DNA of 64,000 bases from Deinococcus hopiensis KR-140. GTDB lineage: Bacteria > Deinococcota > Deinococci > Deinococcales > Deinococcaceae. The stretch covers positions 1 through 64,000 of the forward strand of contig NZ_FWWU01000007.1 of NCBI RefSeq assembly GCF_900176165.1. The letters run 5' to 3'. Below the pieces are notes generated by a model that saw only the letters and a program-made list of their open reading frames with translations, was not told where the DNA came from and searched no databases. Every line of letters begins with the position of its first letter. Within the stretch, counting starts at the first letter, position 1. Shown one piece after another: positions 9,318-17,705 of the stretch. The position numbers and the translations under genes are program-made.

Positions 9318-9545
9318 GTGCTGGCCCTGCCTCAGCATCCCGGCCTCTCGTGGACGTTCTTCTCAGTGAGGTTCGACGAGCGGGCAGGCCGGCGGGTCAA
9401 AAGCCTCACGGGCCCGGCGGCCACAGCGGCGCAGCTCCGCAGCGTCTTGGGCCGCGTCGAGGATTTCCGCATCCGGAGAGAGTACGTCGAGGGTGCGGAC
9501 GCGGGAGGACTGGACTCTGTTTCGCTCAGCCGTGTGGACTGCCCG
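9318..9545 (+). pseudogene. Fragment of a laminin-B-type extracellular domain
   Basis: A plus-strand frame reads WTFFSVRFDERAG, then AATAAQLRSVLGRVEDFRIR, REYVEGADAGGLDSVSLS. This matches the C-terminal half of laminin-B (domain IV) modules found in secreted proteins. There is no start, signal peptide or upstream half, and the frame runs on into antisense of the next gene. It is best read as the surviving piece of a lost surface protein. The bases before it (9307-9321) form a 6-bp hairpin without a T-run. Confidence 0.5.
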
Positions 9546-9658
9546 GCACCCCTTGGGCCGGCACCTGTCATGCCGAGGATCTCCTCCCATCAATGCACAC
9601 TGAGATATCTGGGAGACGCCACGGGGGCAAGCGAGGGTCACACAACGGACAAGCGGCG

Positions 9659-10909
9659 CTACTCACGACCCAACGGGAGGGTGGAAGGCGATTCCTCCGA
9701 ACTGTGCGGTAGGGCCAGCGCCACCATCCCGGCCATGAGCGTCAGGATTCCTGCGAGGGTCAGCATGGGCACCGCTGCCACCCGGTCACCGATCAGCGCG
9801 GCTGCGGTCGTGACGAGGACGCCGACGAGGGCGTTCGAGGTGCCCAGCGCTCCGTAGACCCGGCCTCGGTACCGGTCTGGCGTCTTGAGTTGCAGCATGG
9901 CGGAAGCGGCCACGTTCGCCACGACCATCGGCAGGCCCATCAGTGCGCCCAGCAGAAGCACAGGGGGCAGTTCCGCCTGGTGGTACAGCCCCAGCATCAG
10001 GCCACCGACAAGGAGGGTCCCCACGGCCACCAGCCGCCGCAGATCGAAGCGCTCCACAGCCCAGGTGGAAAGCAGGCTGCCCAGCAAGGTCCCCGTACCG
10101 ACCGCTGAGCTGAGCAGGCCGACCTGGGCTGGGTTGGCCTGCAGCACGCCCTGGACGAAGCCCATGGAGTAGGGGTCGACCAGCGTACCGCCCAGACTGG
10201 TGAGGGACAGGGTGATAAATAGAGTTCCGATCGCCCGGCGCTGCCCGATCACCCGCAGGCCGTCCTTCCATTCCCTGGTCATGCTGCGCCAGGACGCGAG
10301 CAGTGAGGCGGGAGCTGGTCCACGGCCATGGTTCGGAAGGAACGGCAACCGGCTGAAGAGCGCCGCTGCGACGAAGAAACTCATCGCGTCGAGCACAACC
10401 GCCCCGTGCATCCCAACTGCGGCAGCGAGCGCGCCGCCCAGCACGGGTCCGAGCAGCCGCGCTGTCGTGGTCGCCACCGACAGGCGGGCTGTGGCCCTCG
10501 CCAGGGCGGCCTCACCGACGAGCGACGGCAACAGGGCCGCGCCGGCAGGCAACGCGAGCAGGCTCAGGGTGCGCTCGGCAAAGACAACGGCCGTGGTCAG
10601 CCACAACCGCTCCGGGCTGGCGGCGAGCAACAGGAGGATGATTCCGCCCTGAAGCAGTTGCGCGGTGACCAACGACCACCGCCGATCCCAGCGATCGGCG
10701 AACACGCCGGCGACCGACCCGAACAGTAGGCCCGGCAGGTAGCCCGAGAGCGCCAGCAGCGCGGTCGAGGTCAACGAGCCGGTCTGCTGGTAGACCACGT
10801 AAGGCAGGGCGATGCCCAGCGCCCGGTCCCCCAACGCCGTCACCGCCTGACCGAGCCACAACCAGCCGAAGCCTGTCTCCCATAGTTTTCCAGTGCGCTT
10901 GGTGTGCAT
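9659..10909 (-). CDS. MFS transporter (enterobactin/macrolide-exporter type)
   Basis: A 416-residue inner-membrane protein of the major facilitator superfamily, with about 12 hydrophobic segments. The first loop between helices 2 and 3 has the family signature around GVFADRWDRRW. The general layout resembles EntS/MefA-like drug or siderophore exporters; the substrate cannot be inferred. The ATG is at 10909, 30 bp from the start of a divergent helix-turn-helix regulator, so that regulator probably controls it. The gene ends next to a broken surface-protein fragment. Confidence 0.85.
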   Translation of the reverse strand: MHTKRTGKLWETGFGWLWLGQAVTALGDRALGIALPYVVYQQTGSLTSTALLALSGYLPGLLFGSVAGVFADRWDRRWSLVTAQLLQGGIILLLLAASPERLWLTTAVVFAERTLSLLALPAGAALLPSLVGEAALARATARLSVATTTARLLGPVLGGALAAAVGMHGAVVLDAMSFFVAAALFSRLPFLPNHGRGPAPASLLASWRSMTREWKDGLRVIGQRRAIGTLFITLSLTSLGGTLVDPYSMGFVQGVLQANPAQVGLLSSAVGTGTLLGSLLSTWAVERFDLRRLVAVGTLLVGGLMLGLYHQAELPPVLLLGALMGLPMVVANVAASAMLQLKTPDRYRGRVYGALGTSNALVGVLVTTAAALIGDRVAAVPMLTLAGILTLMAGMVALALPHSSEESPSTLPLGRE

Positions 10910-10926
10910 GGACGCACACTGATCGC

Positions 10927-10932
10927 TACTCT
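10927..10932 (+). promoter_or_regulatory. Possible -10 box of the divergent regulator gene
   Basis: TACTCT lies 7 nt before the ATG at 10940, a spacing that would give a leaderless mRNA. The gap between the two divergent starts is only 30 bp, so both promoters must overlap each other or the opposite coding region. No convincing -35 was found. Confidence 0.3.
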
Positions 10933-10939
10933 GGTGAAC

Positions 10940-11683
10940 ATGACAGCTCCAAATTCACCCAGACTTTCCGCAAAGGATGGCGCAGAGCATGAGCTGTGGC
11001 AGCGGCTGGATGATCCCGCGTCGGCGCGGGTGCTCGCCGACGCGTACACCCGGCAGTTTTTCGAGCCGTTTATCTGGCGGGAACGCCGGGTCAGCGACGT
11101 GGCCCGGGAATTGCAGGTCAGCAAGACGGCCATGCTCTACCGCGTGCGGCAGTTCCTGCGCCTGGGGTTACTGGAGGTCACGCGAACCGAACCTCGAGCG
11201 GGCCGTGCCGTGCGGTACTACCGCGCCACCTCCCAGGGGTACTTCGTGCCCTTCACTGCGACCTCCGCCGAGTCCGTACAGGCGCTGTACGAGACATCGG
11301 TGGACAACACCCGCCGCTCGGTTCTGGCGACCCTCACGCGCGCGTGGGGTGCTCTGGCCGATGATCCACGCTGGTTTGGGCTGTACACCTACGGCGACGA
11401 GAGCGGCCTGAAAAGTCACGCCCTCCTGCCCTATCGACCCGCAGACAACGTTCATGACCTCACCCAACGCGGCTTTCTGGAACCACTGCTGGATGAACAC
11501 GCGCCCACCATCTGGGACAACACCACGGCGCTGAGCCTCAGGGCAGAGGACGCCAAGGCGTTGCAGCGCGAACTCCACGCTCTACAACGCCGCTATAGCC
11601 GGCGAACCTCTGGCGGGGGAAAGACCTACCTCTTACGCCTGACCCTGACCCCTATTCCGGTCAGTCCCGAAAAATCCATCTGA
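10940..11683 (+). CDS. Winged-helix transcriptional regulator (ArsR-like N-terminal domain)
   Basis: A 247-residue regulator. Residues about 20-95 form a winged-helix DNA-binding domain: YTRQFFEPFIWRERRVSDVA, then VSKTAMLYRVRQFLRLGLLE and a wing with RYYRATSQGYFV. The remaining 150 residues are an unassigned, probably ligand-sensing, domain with a basic tail. The ATG at 10940 is preferred over upstream in-frame codons because it leaves room for the promoter and fits a leaderless start. It is divergent from the MFS gene and is its likely local regulator. Confidence 0.7.
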   Translation: MTAPNSPRLSAKDGAEHELWQRLDDPASARVLADAYTRQFFEPFIWRERRVSDVARELQVSKTAMLYRVRQFLRLGLLEVTRTEPRAGRAVRYYRATSQGYFVPFTATSAESVQALYETSVDNTRRSVLATLTRAWGALADDPRWFGLYTYGDESGLKSHALLPYRPADNVHDLTQRGFLEPLLDEHAPTIWDNTTALSLRAEDAKALQRELHALQRRYSRRTSGGGKTYLLRLTLTPIPVSPEKSI

Positions 11684-12224
11684 AGGGCCAACCCCCGATC
11701 TTCCAGCTGGTGGTGCTGCCCGGCATTCAAGGTGTTGCGGGTCAGGGCTCAGGCGAGAGCCCGAATCCCGTCTTGCAAGGTCAAGCTCTTCGCGTGGTGG
11801 GGAACCGACTGGCCGTGACATTGCACAACATCCCGTCCGAGGCCAGGAGGAGGCGCTTGCTGGCCAGTTGAACACGCACCGCGCGCTGCGCGGTCCTGAA
11901 GCGGCAGGGCACAGCAGGAGCCATATTGCGGAAGGGGTGAGGTTGCTGGCGGTAGACGTGGTGCTGAGTTCGTAGTATTCCCGCACCCCGGGCCGGAAGG
12001 GATGATCGTGCAGCGCCCCAGCCCAGAAGGTATGGCCGCAGAGGCTGACCTTCAGGGTACGGGCTTCGTGTTCTGACGGATAGAACCGGGGGCACCCTAC
12101 TCAAGCTGCGAGTAGAGAACCTGCCCCACCTCTCAGCCAGCGTGAGATCCACAGGACCTCGTCTTCAAGAGCGCTGGAAAACTGCTCGCCTGGGGTTGTC
12201 TTCAAATGACGCTGGCCTCGGAAA
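11684..12224. other. Intergenic stretch with a possible decayed minus-strand gene
   Basis: On the minus strand near 11950-12080 a frame reads protein-like (HEARTLKVSLCGHTFW, HDHPFRPGVREYYEL) and then becomes Ser/Ala/Arg-rich, as after a frameshift. No start, ribosome site or known family can be given. Otherwise nothing is recognised here. Confidence 0.35.
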
Positions 12225-13490
12225 TCAGGACATGATGCGCTGCACAAATTCCGCCAGTGTTGCCTCATACCTCTCTGGATCGACGTTCCAACCCCGAACG
12301 TGTTCGGCCCCTTCCATTCGGTGGTATTCCACAATGTCGGGCCGGGCCTTTGCCAGCAACTCCACCTGTTCAACCGGAACAGTTCGGTCGTGGCTCCCAT
12401 GGAACAGCAGCATCGGTGTGGAGAAGCGGTCCATCACACTCAAGTGATCGACGGCATCAAAGTCCTGCCCACTCTTCAGACTTGTCAGCCGTTCTACCAT
12501 TCCAGCCAGAGGCAGGAGACGGTACCGTCGGGCAAAGTGGCGAATCAAGGCACGCCATTCCAGGGAGGGAGAGTCGAGGATGACGCCGCTCACCTCTGCA
12601 GCAAGCGTGCTGTAACGCAGGAACGCCAAGGTAATTCCGCCACCCATGCTAAACCCCATCAGCAAGAGGCGCCGTGCTCCCTGCGTACGGGCGTAGACCA
12701 CAGCCGCTTCCAGGTCCTGCCACTCTTCGGCACTTAAGCGGTAGACCCCCTGCTTCGTTCGGGGCGCTCCGTGCGCATTGCGGTAGGTAATGGTGAGGCT
12801 GGTCAGGCCCAACCGCCTGAATGTCGGCAGGATACGTAGCGAGTCCTGCCGCAGCCCCTTGTACCCATGGGTCAGGATCACCCAATCGGTGCCCCTCACT
12901 TCTCCAGCAGGATTGCCAGGCACGAGCCAAGCGGGCATCCCCCCATGCTGCGCGGGGACGAGAACGTCCTTATAAGGCAGTCCGCGCGAGATAGGCGTAC
13001 CGAGGCCAATGGTGCTGGGCCAGACCTCCTGCCCGGTCACGAGGGCAGCTTCCTGCCACTGCACGGTGCGAGTCACGGTACGGCGGGTCTCACTCAGTTT
13101 GGGGCCCAGCTGCGCGTGGTACCGAGTCCCAGCACCGTCCTCCCACTCCAGGCCTAAGACCCCCGGACGAATGGTGGCTGCATTTCGGGGGAGTGTGATC
13201 TGGAGAGGCCCAGCATTAGCCAGATCTCCCGGGTTTGCGTTCTCTGGGCTTCCAGTCACGCTGAGGACGCGTGTCCTTGGGATGCGTCGGCGAACGGAGG
13301 GGGCCCATACCAGAGCATCTGCGAAGTGCCAGCCTGTTCGCAACAGAGCGCTCACGCCCAATCCCAGCCCAAGTAGGAAAAAAGACCAACGCAGGTGACG
13401 GGGCGATAAGGCTAAAACGGGTCTCTTCACGTCAGAAACGTTGCCATAGATCTTAGGGAAACGCAGCAAGACTAAACGGAGCGACAACAA
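12225..13490 (-). CDS. Membrane-anchored alpha/beta hydrolase
   Basis: A 421-residue protein with an N-terminal hydrophobic segment near residues 33-55, so the catalytic domain is likely outside the cytoplasm. The alpha/beta-hydrolase core spans about residues 200-420: ILTHGYKGLRQDS (oxyanion region), nucleophile elbow GFSMGG, the acid in HGSHDRTVP and the base in GAEHVRGW. Residues 80-170 form a beta-rich insert before the hydrolase domain. Esterase or peptidase-type chemistry is likely; the substrate is unknown. The exact start is uncertain: a GTG at about residue 22 (VKRPVLAL) would keep the membrane segment. Confidence 0.8.
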   Translation of the reverse strand: MLSLRLVLLRFPKIYGNVSDVKRPVLALSPRHLRWSFFLLGLGLGVSALLRTGWHFADALVWAPSVRRRIPRTRVLSVTGSPENANPGDLANAGPLQITLPRNAATIRPGVLGLEWEDGAGTRYHAQLGPKLSETRRTVTRTVQWQEAALVTGQEVWPSTIGLGTPISRGLPYKDVLVPAQHGGMPAWLVPGNPAGEVRGTDWVILTHGYKGLRQDSLRILPTFRRLGLTSLTITYRNAHGAPRTKQGVYRLSAEEWQDLEAAVVYARTQGARRLLLMGFSMGGGITLAFLRYSTLAAEVSGVILDSPSLEWRALIRHFARRYRLLPLAGMVERLTSLKSGQDFDAVDHLSVMDRFSTPMLLFHGSHDRTVPVEQVELLAKARPDIVEYHRMEGAEHVRGWNVDPERYEATLAEFVQRIMS

Positions 13491-14019
13491 GGTGCCGCTT
13501 TGAGATGTGAATCCTGACAGACAGCGGCTCCGGGTTCACCACCATTCTGCAAGGGATCCGCAGCCAGAGGTTCGGGGTTGTTGTCGGCGTGCATTCTACC
13601 CGGCGACCCAATCACCCAAGACAGGTGACGGTAGAGCCTCCCTTGCGAACCGGCCCTGGAAAGCCCTGACTCTGGCACGTGTGGACCGGACCTTCTTGCC
13701 CGTCCCGTCGCAGTTGCTCCCAGGTGACAGTATTGCCTGGGAGGGCAAGCAACCTGGGCCATTGAACCGTTTTACAAAGAGCCCAAACATCGGGTTCGGG
13801 CTGAATGAGTTCGCATGGCGAACGGTCCGGGGCCTTCCCCACTTGCTGTTACTCTTCTCCGCCAGGTGCCCGCCGGCCCTGTTGTAGCTGTACCGTACGG
13901 AGGACTTGGGCCTGGCGGTGGCGGAAATCACCATGAAGCTCGGACTTCCCATCCTCGTGATCCAGCGCCTCGCCCTACAGAGGTGGAAGCGCGAGGAATT
14001 TCTGCGCCAGCGTACCTAC
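13491..14019. other. Intergenic stretch without a supported gene
   Basis: Open frames occur on both strands, with one plus-strand frame (about 13610-14030) of fairly natural composition (NIGFGLNEFAWRTVRG, LGLAVAEITMKLGLP) but with an internal stop. It may be a decayed gene of unknown kind. No motif was recognised. Confidence 0.35.
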
Positions 14020-14274
14020 TCAACTCTTCAGTGTAAGACCTGGGTATGTTCTGGGGGGGAAAGACAAGTGGCCTTCGAATTGCCATAGACTAAACTGCAA
14101 CGGCTTTTTCTCAATCAAAGTTCCGAACATAATTCCGTGCTGGGTCATCACCTGTACATCGCAACGCCCTGTGCCCGCGCAGTTCTTCTGGAGCGCGGCT
14201 ATATCTGTTTCTAAGGTGCCCTTTGGCAAAGCTTTGCCTTCAGCGAAGATAGATAACCTTTTATTTTGTTGCAC
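14020..14274 (-). CDS. Small hypothetical protein in a low-GC patch
   Basis: An 84-residue frame with good composition (NKRLSIFAEGKALPKGTLE, then CAGTGRCDVQVMTQ and FSLWQFEGHLSF) and two Cys, lying in a clearly more AT-rich patch (about 14040-14350). GTG at 14274 is chosen because GAGGG stands 9 nt upstream; GTG 14301 is the alternative. No signal peptide or family is recognised. The base composition suggests recent transfer. Confidence 0.45.
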   Translation of the reverse strand: MQQNKRLSIFAEGKALPKGTLETDIAALQKNCAGTGRCDVQVMTQHGIMFGTLIEKKPLQFSLWQFEGHLSFPPRTYPGLTLKS

Positions 14275-14970
14275 ATTGTACTTACCCTCTAAAATTATCA
14301 CCCTTTACTATACCACAGCAGGGCGGCAAAGCATAGCGCAACTGATTAAAATTGACCGATGTGCCACGTGCAGAAAGCAAGAGTTCATCCCACCTACTCC
14401 TTCTGAAAGGCCTTGATCTCAACCTTGCCACGTTCGGTTCTGCCGGCAAAGCGCAAGACCAGGAATGCTGTTCTACCGCGGTAGGGGAGAGGTCTTACGC
14501 CTTGATGGGGCACCCCTGGCGAAAATTGATTGCTCAGGCCGTGAAGGGCCTGCATGCGGAAGGCCACCGGAATATTGCGACCGTGACGCGCCGCGTCCTG
14601 GAAGTCGAGCGCCAAGTCACAGCGCTCCAACACGCCCGGCCCTTCCTCAATGAGCAGGCGCGTTACGAGGGCGGCGTGATCATCCGGCCGCTCACCAAAG
14701 GCCTGCGGTTTGATGGTGCATCGTGGCGAGCACGGACGCCGAGAACGACGATCCAGCACGCCTATTGAATCAAGGCCCTTGTACATCAGCCCGTCCCGTG
14801 GCCTCCTCCGTACGATCAAGGCATGCCCTCCTCCATCAGCAAGATGGAGGACAACGCGCAGGAACGCTGGCGGGCAACCCAGCCGGGCCAGCGTAATGTG
14901 GTGGACGTGCATGTTGCGAACATTCGCGCGAAATTTTGGGATGCCGAAGCACACGGAACCATCTGAACTG
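14275..14970. other. AT-rich leader then GC-rich stretch, no supported gene
   Basis: The first 80 bases are AT-rich and could carry the promoter of the minus-strand small gene. From 14350 to 14970 long frames are open on both strands, but neither strand shows a recognisable motif or a ribosome site. It is probably degraded coding sequence. Confidence 0.35.
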
Positions 14971-15336
14971 TCAGAGGACTAAGGATACGCGCTCAGGGCC
15001 GCCTGAACGCGACAGAGCTTCACGCCCATCAGACCAATTGAGGAGGTCCTTCCGCCTGGCGGCCTTTCGAGTCGGTGCTGGCCCAGTGATCCGGGTCAAC
15101 AGCCCGCCCAAGGCCCGCAGCGCCTCACGCTGCTCCATGTCCTGCGCCGTGTGCACTCGCTCAAGGCAACGCCTCACGGTGTATCCGGAGACTGCAGAGC
15201 GGCGCAGGACGAGATGGACGCACCTCTGAAGATTCAAGGCAGCGCTACTTGCGTGAGGGCTGGCAGAAGTGTAGGCTTTTCTCACACCGTCCATTTTAGA
15301 CGGTACAGTAAGGACGGTAATGAGGCGAGAGGTCAT
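14971..15336 (-). CDS. Hypothetical protein, uncertain
   Basis: A 121-residue basic frame, with helical stretches such as LNLQRCVHLVLRRSAV and REALRALGGLLTRI. No family is recognised. Its first codons overlap an inverted repeat ACCGTCC / GGACGGT (15286-15292 and 15312-15318), which could be an operator or mean that the true start lies further in. Evidence is limited to frame length and composition. Confidence 0.25.
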   Translation of the reverse strand: MTSRLITVLTVPSKMDGVRKAYTSASPHASSAALNLQRCVHLVLRRSAVSGYTVRRCLERVHTAQDMEQREALRALGGLLTRITGPAPTRKAARRKDLLNWSDGREALSRSGGPERVSLVL

Positions 15337-15538
15337 CCCTCTACCAGCCATATGCCCACTTCCCGTCTTGGAGCCTCTTGCTTGACGAAGTTCTCGGAAT
15401 ACCGCTAGGGCTGGTCCTCAATGTCTCTTGAAGCCCTGGTTGCTGGTCTTGGGGTTGACCTTCCTACAGCGCCCGAACCGGCCGTGGGCCTCAATTCCTT
15501 GGCCTCCACCCGCCTCAACCTCATATCTGGAGAACACC

Positions 15539-16516
15539 ATGACCACATCTAGCAACCTGCATGTCGTCCTTGGCGGCACAGGCGCAGCCGGCCGCACCCT
15601 CGTGAACGAACTCGCCCACCTCGGGCACCGCGTACGCGCTGTGTCCCGATCAAACCGTGGGGGCTGGCCTGCGGGAGTAGAGTGGCGCGCCGCCGATTTG
15701 ACAAACCTTGAGTCCCTACGCGCGGTACTCGCGGACGCCTCAGTCATCTACATGGCAGCCCAGCCCCCCTACCACCGCTGGCCCGAGGAATTTCCCGCTC
15801 TCATCGAGAACGTGCTTTTGGCCCTCCCCTCACCAGATACTCGGTTGGTGATGGTGGATAACCTGTACGCGTATGGCCCAGTGACTGGGCCAATCCACGA
15901 GGGCCTTCCAGCGGTCGCAACGGACCGTAAGGGCAAGGTGAGGGCGAAGGTGGCTGACCGTCTGCTCACGGCTCACCGGGCAGGCCAGGCGCGCGTCGTC
16001 ATTGGGCGGGCGTCTTCCTTCTTCGGGCCAGGCGTGGAGGCGAGCGTGGCTGACCTGAACTTCTTCCGCAAGGCGGCCGCCGGAAAGGCCGTGCAGTGGC
16101 CCGCCCGCCTTGACCGCCTGCACAGCCTGTCATTCATTGAGGACTATGCCCGGGGACTGGCCATCTTGGGAACGCATGAACGCGCCCTTGGACGGGTGTG
16201 GCACGTTCCAACAGACGTTCCGCTGACCGGCCGTCGTTGGATCGAGCTTGTGGCGCGGGAAGGGGGCGTTCCAGCTCGTCCTGGCGTCCTCCCCAAAGCC
16301 CTTATCCGGATCGCGGGACTGTTTAGCCCCGTGGCACGCGAATTTGGCGAGATGTTCTACGAGTTCGAGGAGGCCTACGTACTGGACGGGTCGGCGTTCG
16401 CCCTGAACTTCAGCTTCCAGCCCACGCCCAACGAGCAAGCCGTACGCCGCACGCTCACCTCGCTTCACGCACAGGAACATACTCGCGGCACCAATCCTCG
16501 CCCTGCCATCCACTGA
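15539..16516 (+). CDS. NAD-dependent epimerase/dehydratase family protein (extended SDR)
   Basis: A 325-residue cytoplasmic Rossmann protein. The glycine motif VLGGTGAAGRTLV is at residues about 9-21, followed by an acidic turn after the second strand (WRAADLTNLESLRAVL) and a YAYGPVTGPI segment. The canonical catalytic Tyr-x3-Lys is not obvious, which is common among atypical SDRs that act as NAD(P)H sensors. The ATG at 15539 follows GGAG. The frame stays open 111 nt upstream but has no ribosome site there. It stands alone, with no pathway context. Confidence 0.75.
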   Translation: MTTSSNLHVVLGGTGAAGRTLVNELAHLGHRVRAVSRSNRGGWPAGVEWRAADLTNLESLRAVLADASVIYMAAQPPYHRWPEEFPALIENVLLALPSPDTRLVMVDNLYAYGPVTGPIHEGLPAVATDRKGKVRAKVADRLLTAHRAGQARVVIGRASSFFGPGVEASVADLNFFRKAAAGKAVQWPARLDRLHSLSFIEDYARGLAILGTHERALGRVWHVPTDVPLTGRRWIELVAREGGVPARPGVLPKALIRIAGLFSPVAREFGEMFYEFEEAYVLDGSAFALNFSFQPTPNEQAVRRTLTSLHAQEHTRGTNPRPAIH

Positions 16517-16878
16517 AGTCAGGAGCACCGGGCACGTTCTGAGGCTTGGCAGACCAGCAAGCGGTTGAGGTCGCTCAACGTCCATTCTTCCGGCCTTCAG
16601 GCGTTCTCGGAAAGCCGCTTTCTGTTGAGTGACCGCTTGCCCGGCACTGCGGGCGCCCTCCCCACCAGCCTCGCAGACCTGATGGCAGACCCAGCGCTCG
16701 GCGCGCAGATCACACCCGACCGGGTCCAAACGCTCTCCCGCATCAAATTGCGCGAAAGCCGCCTCAAAGCAAAAAGAACGGGTTTGAGGCCCACCTGCAT
16801 CTCAAGCAGATTCTGGAAGAGCCCAGTCGAAGTCCTCCCGCTTGCTTTTCGCCGTGGCCATCGGTCAAACTGCCCAGC
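16517..16878. other. Spacer upstream of the HU gene
   Basis: Short open frames on both strands lack motifs and ribosome sites. The region must contain the HU promoter, but no clear -35/-10 pair could be picked. Confidence 0.4.
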
Positions 16879-17253
16879 ATGACGAAAAAGTCAACGAAGG
16901 CCTCCGCGAAGGCGGCTCCCGCCGCTGAACCCGCCCCGAAGGCCGAAGCCGCTTCGGCCAAGAGCACCAAGGTCGCCAAGACCCAGCTCGTGGAGCAGGT
17001 CGCACAGAAAACCGGTCTGACCAAGAAGCAGGCGGACCAGGCCGTCAATGCCTTTATGGAAATCGTCGTGCGGGGCGTGCAAAAAGGTCAGAGCGTCGGA
17101 CTCCCCGGCCTGGGAACCTTCAGCGTTCGGGAAACCGCGGCCCGTACCGGTGTGCGTCCCGGCACGAGCGAGCGCATTCAGATTCCCGCTGGCAAGAAGG
17201 TCGCCTTCAAAGCCGCGAGCACCCTAAAGGGCGCGCTCAGCGACCCCGAGTAA
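16879..17253 (+). CDS. hup: HU-family nucleoid protein with N-terminal Lys/Ala extension
   Basis: A 124-residue DNA-binding protein. Residues 1-32 are a low-complexity Lys/Ala/Pro/Glu tail. Residues 33-124 are the HU fold (TKTQ-like start KTQLVEQVAQKTGLTKKQAD, then GLPGLGTFSVRETAART, GVRPGTSERIQIPAGKKVAF). HU dimers bend and compact DNA. The long basic extension is a known feature of Deinococcus HU and helps identify the organism. The gene stands alone and is followed by an intrinsic terminator. Confidence 0.93.
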   Translation: MTKKSTKASAKAAPAAEPAPKAEAASAKSTKVAKTQLVEQVAQKTGLTKKQADQAVNAFMEIVVRGVQKGQSVGLPGLGTFSVRETAARTGVRPGTSERIQIPAGKKVAFKAASTLKGALSDPE

Positions 17254-17269
17254 CGCTTCCCCCACATCC

Positions 17270-17298
17270 CAGCGCCCACCCAGGCGCTGGTCTCTTTT
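17270..17298 (+). terminator. Terminator after hup
   Basis: A 7-bp stem CAGCGCC / GGCGCTG with a 6-nt loop lies 17 nt after the HU stop, followed by the T-rich GTCTCTTTT. Confidence 0.75.
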
Positions 17299-17340
17299 GC
17301 GTGCCCTGGAATGGCGAGAGGTAACGGCCCGTCTCATACC

Positions 17341-17467
17341 GTTTCCGGATCATGCGTTCTATCCCCTCCACTCCGCTTCGGAGCTTCCACACCTCTCTGC
17401 CACCGTTTTTCCTTCTCGCTCCGCTCGAGTTGGCCCATGATTTAACAACTGATTAAGTGGAACCTTT
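17341..17467. repeat. Dispersed intergenic repeat, copy B
   Basis: Colinear with copy A at 2629-2750 (shared blocks CCACTCCGCTTCGG, TTTTCCT, GCTCG, CTGATTAA). Both copies read in the same direction. It lies between the HU terminator and the convergent topoisomerase gene. The rest of the gap to 17705 shows no gene. Confidence 0.6.
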
Positions 17468-17705
17468 TTTACAGCAAAGACCGTCCAACGAGGGCAAGAG
17501 GGAGGGCGCAGCTCCGGGAAGAGAGCATAAGAATATCACCGCCTTTCAGCACCCGGACGGCCCTCCGGGTGCTTTTCGCACGTTCCGTTTTGCGCCTCCA
17601 TCCCCGGTTGTCATGCACCCCACTCCGCGGACGGAACCACTCCTGTTCTACCCCAGCCAAACCGGGAAAACAGACGCCTTCAACGAACAAAACCGCTCAT
17701 CCCAC

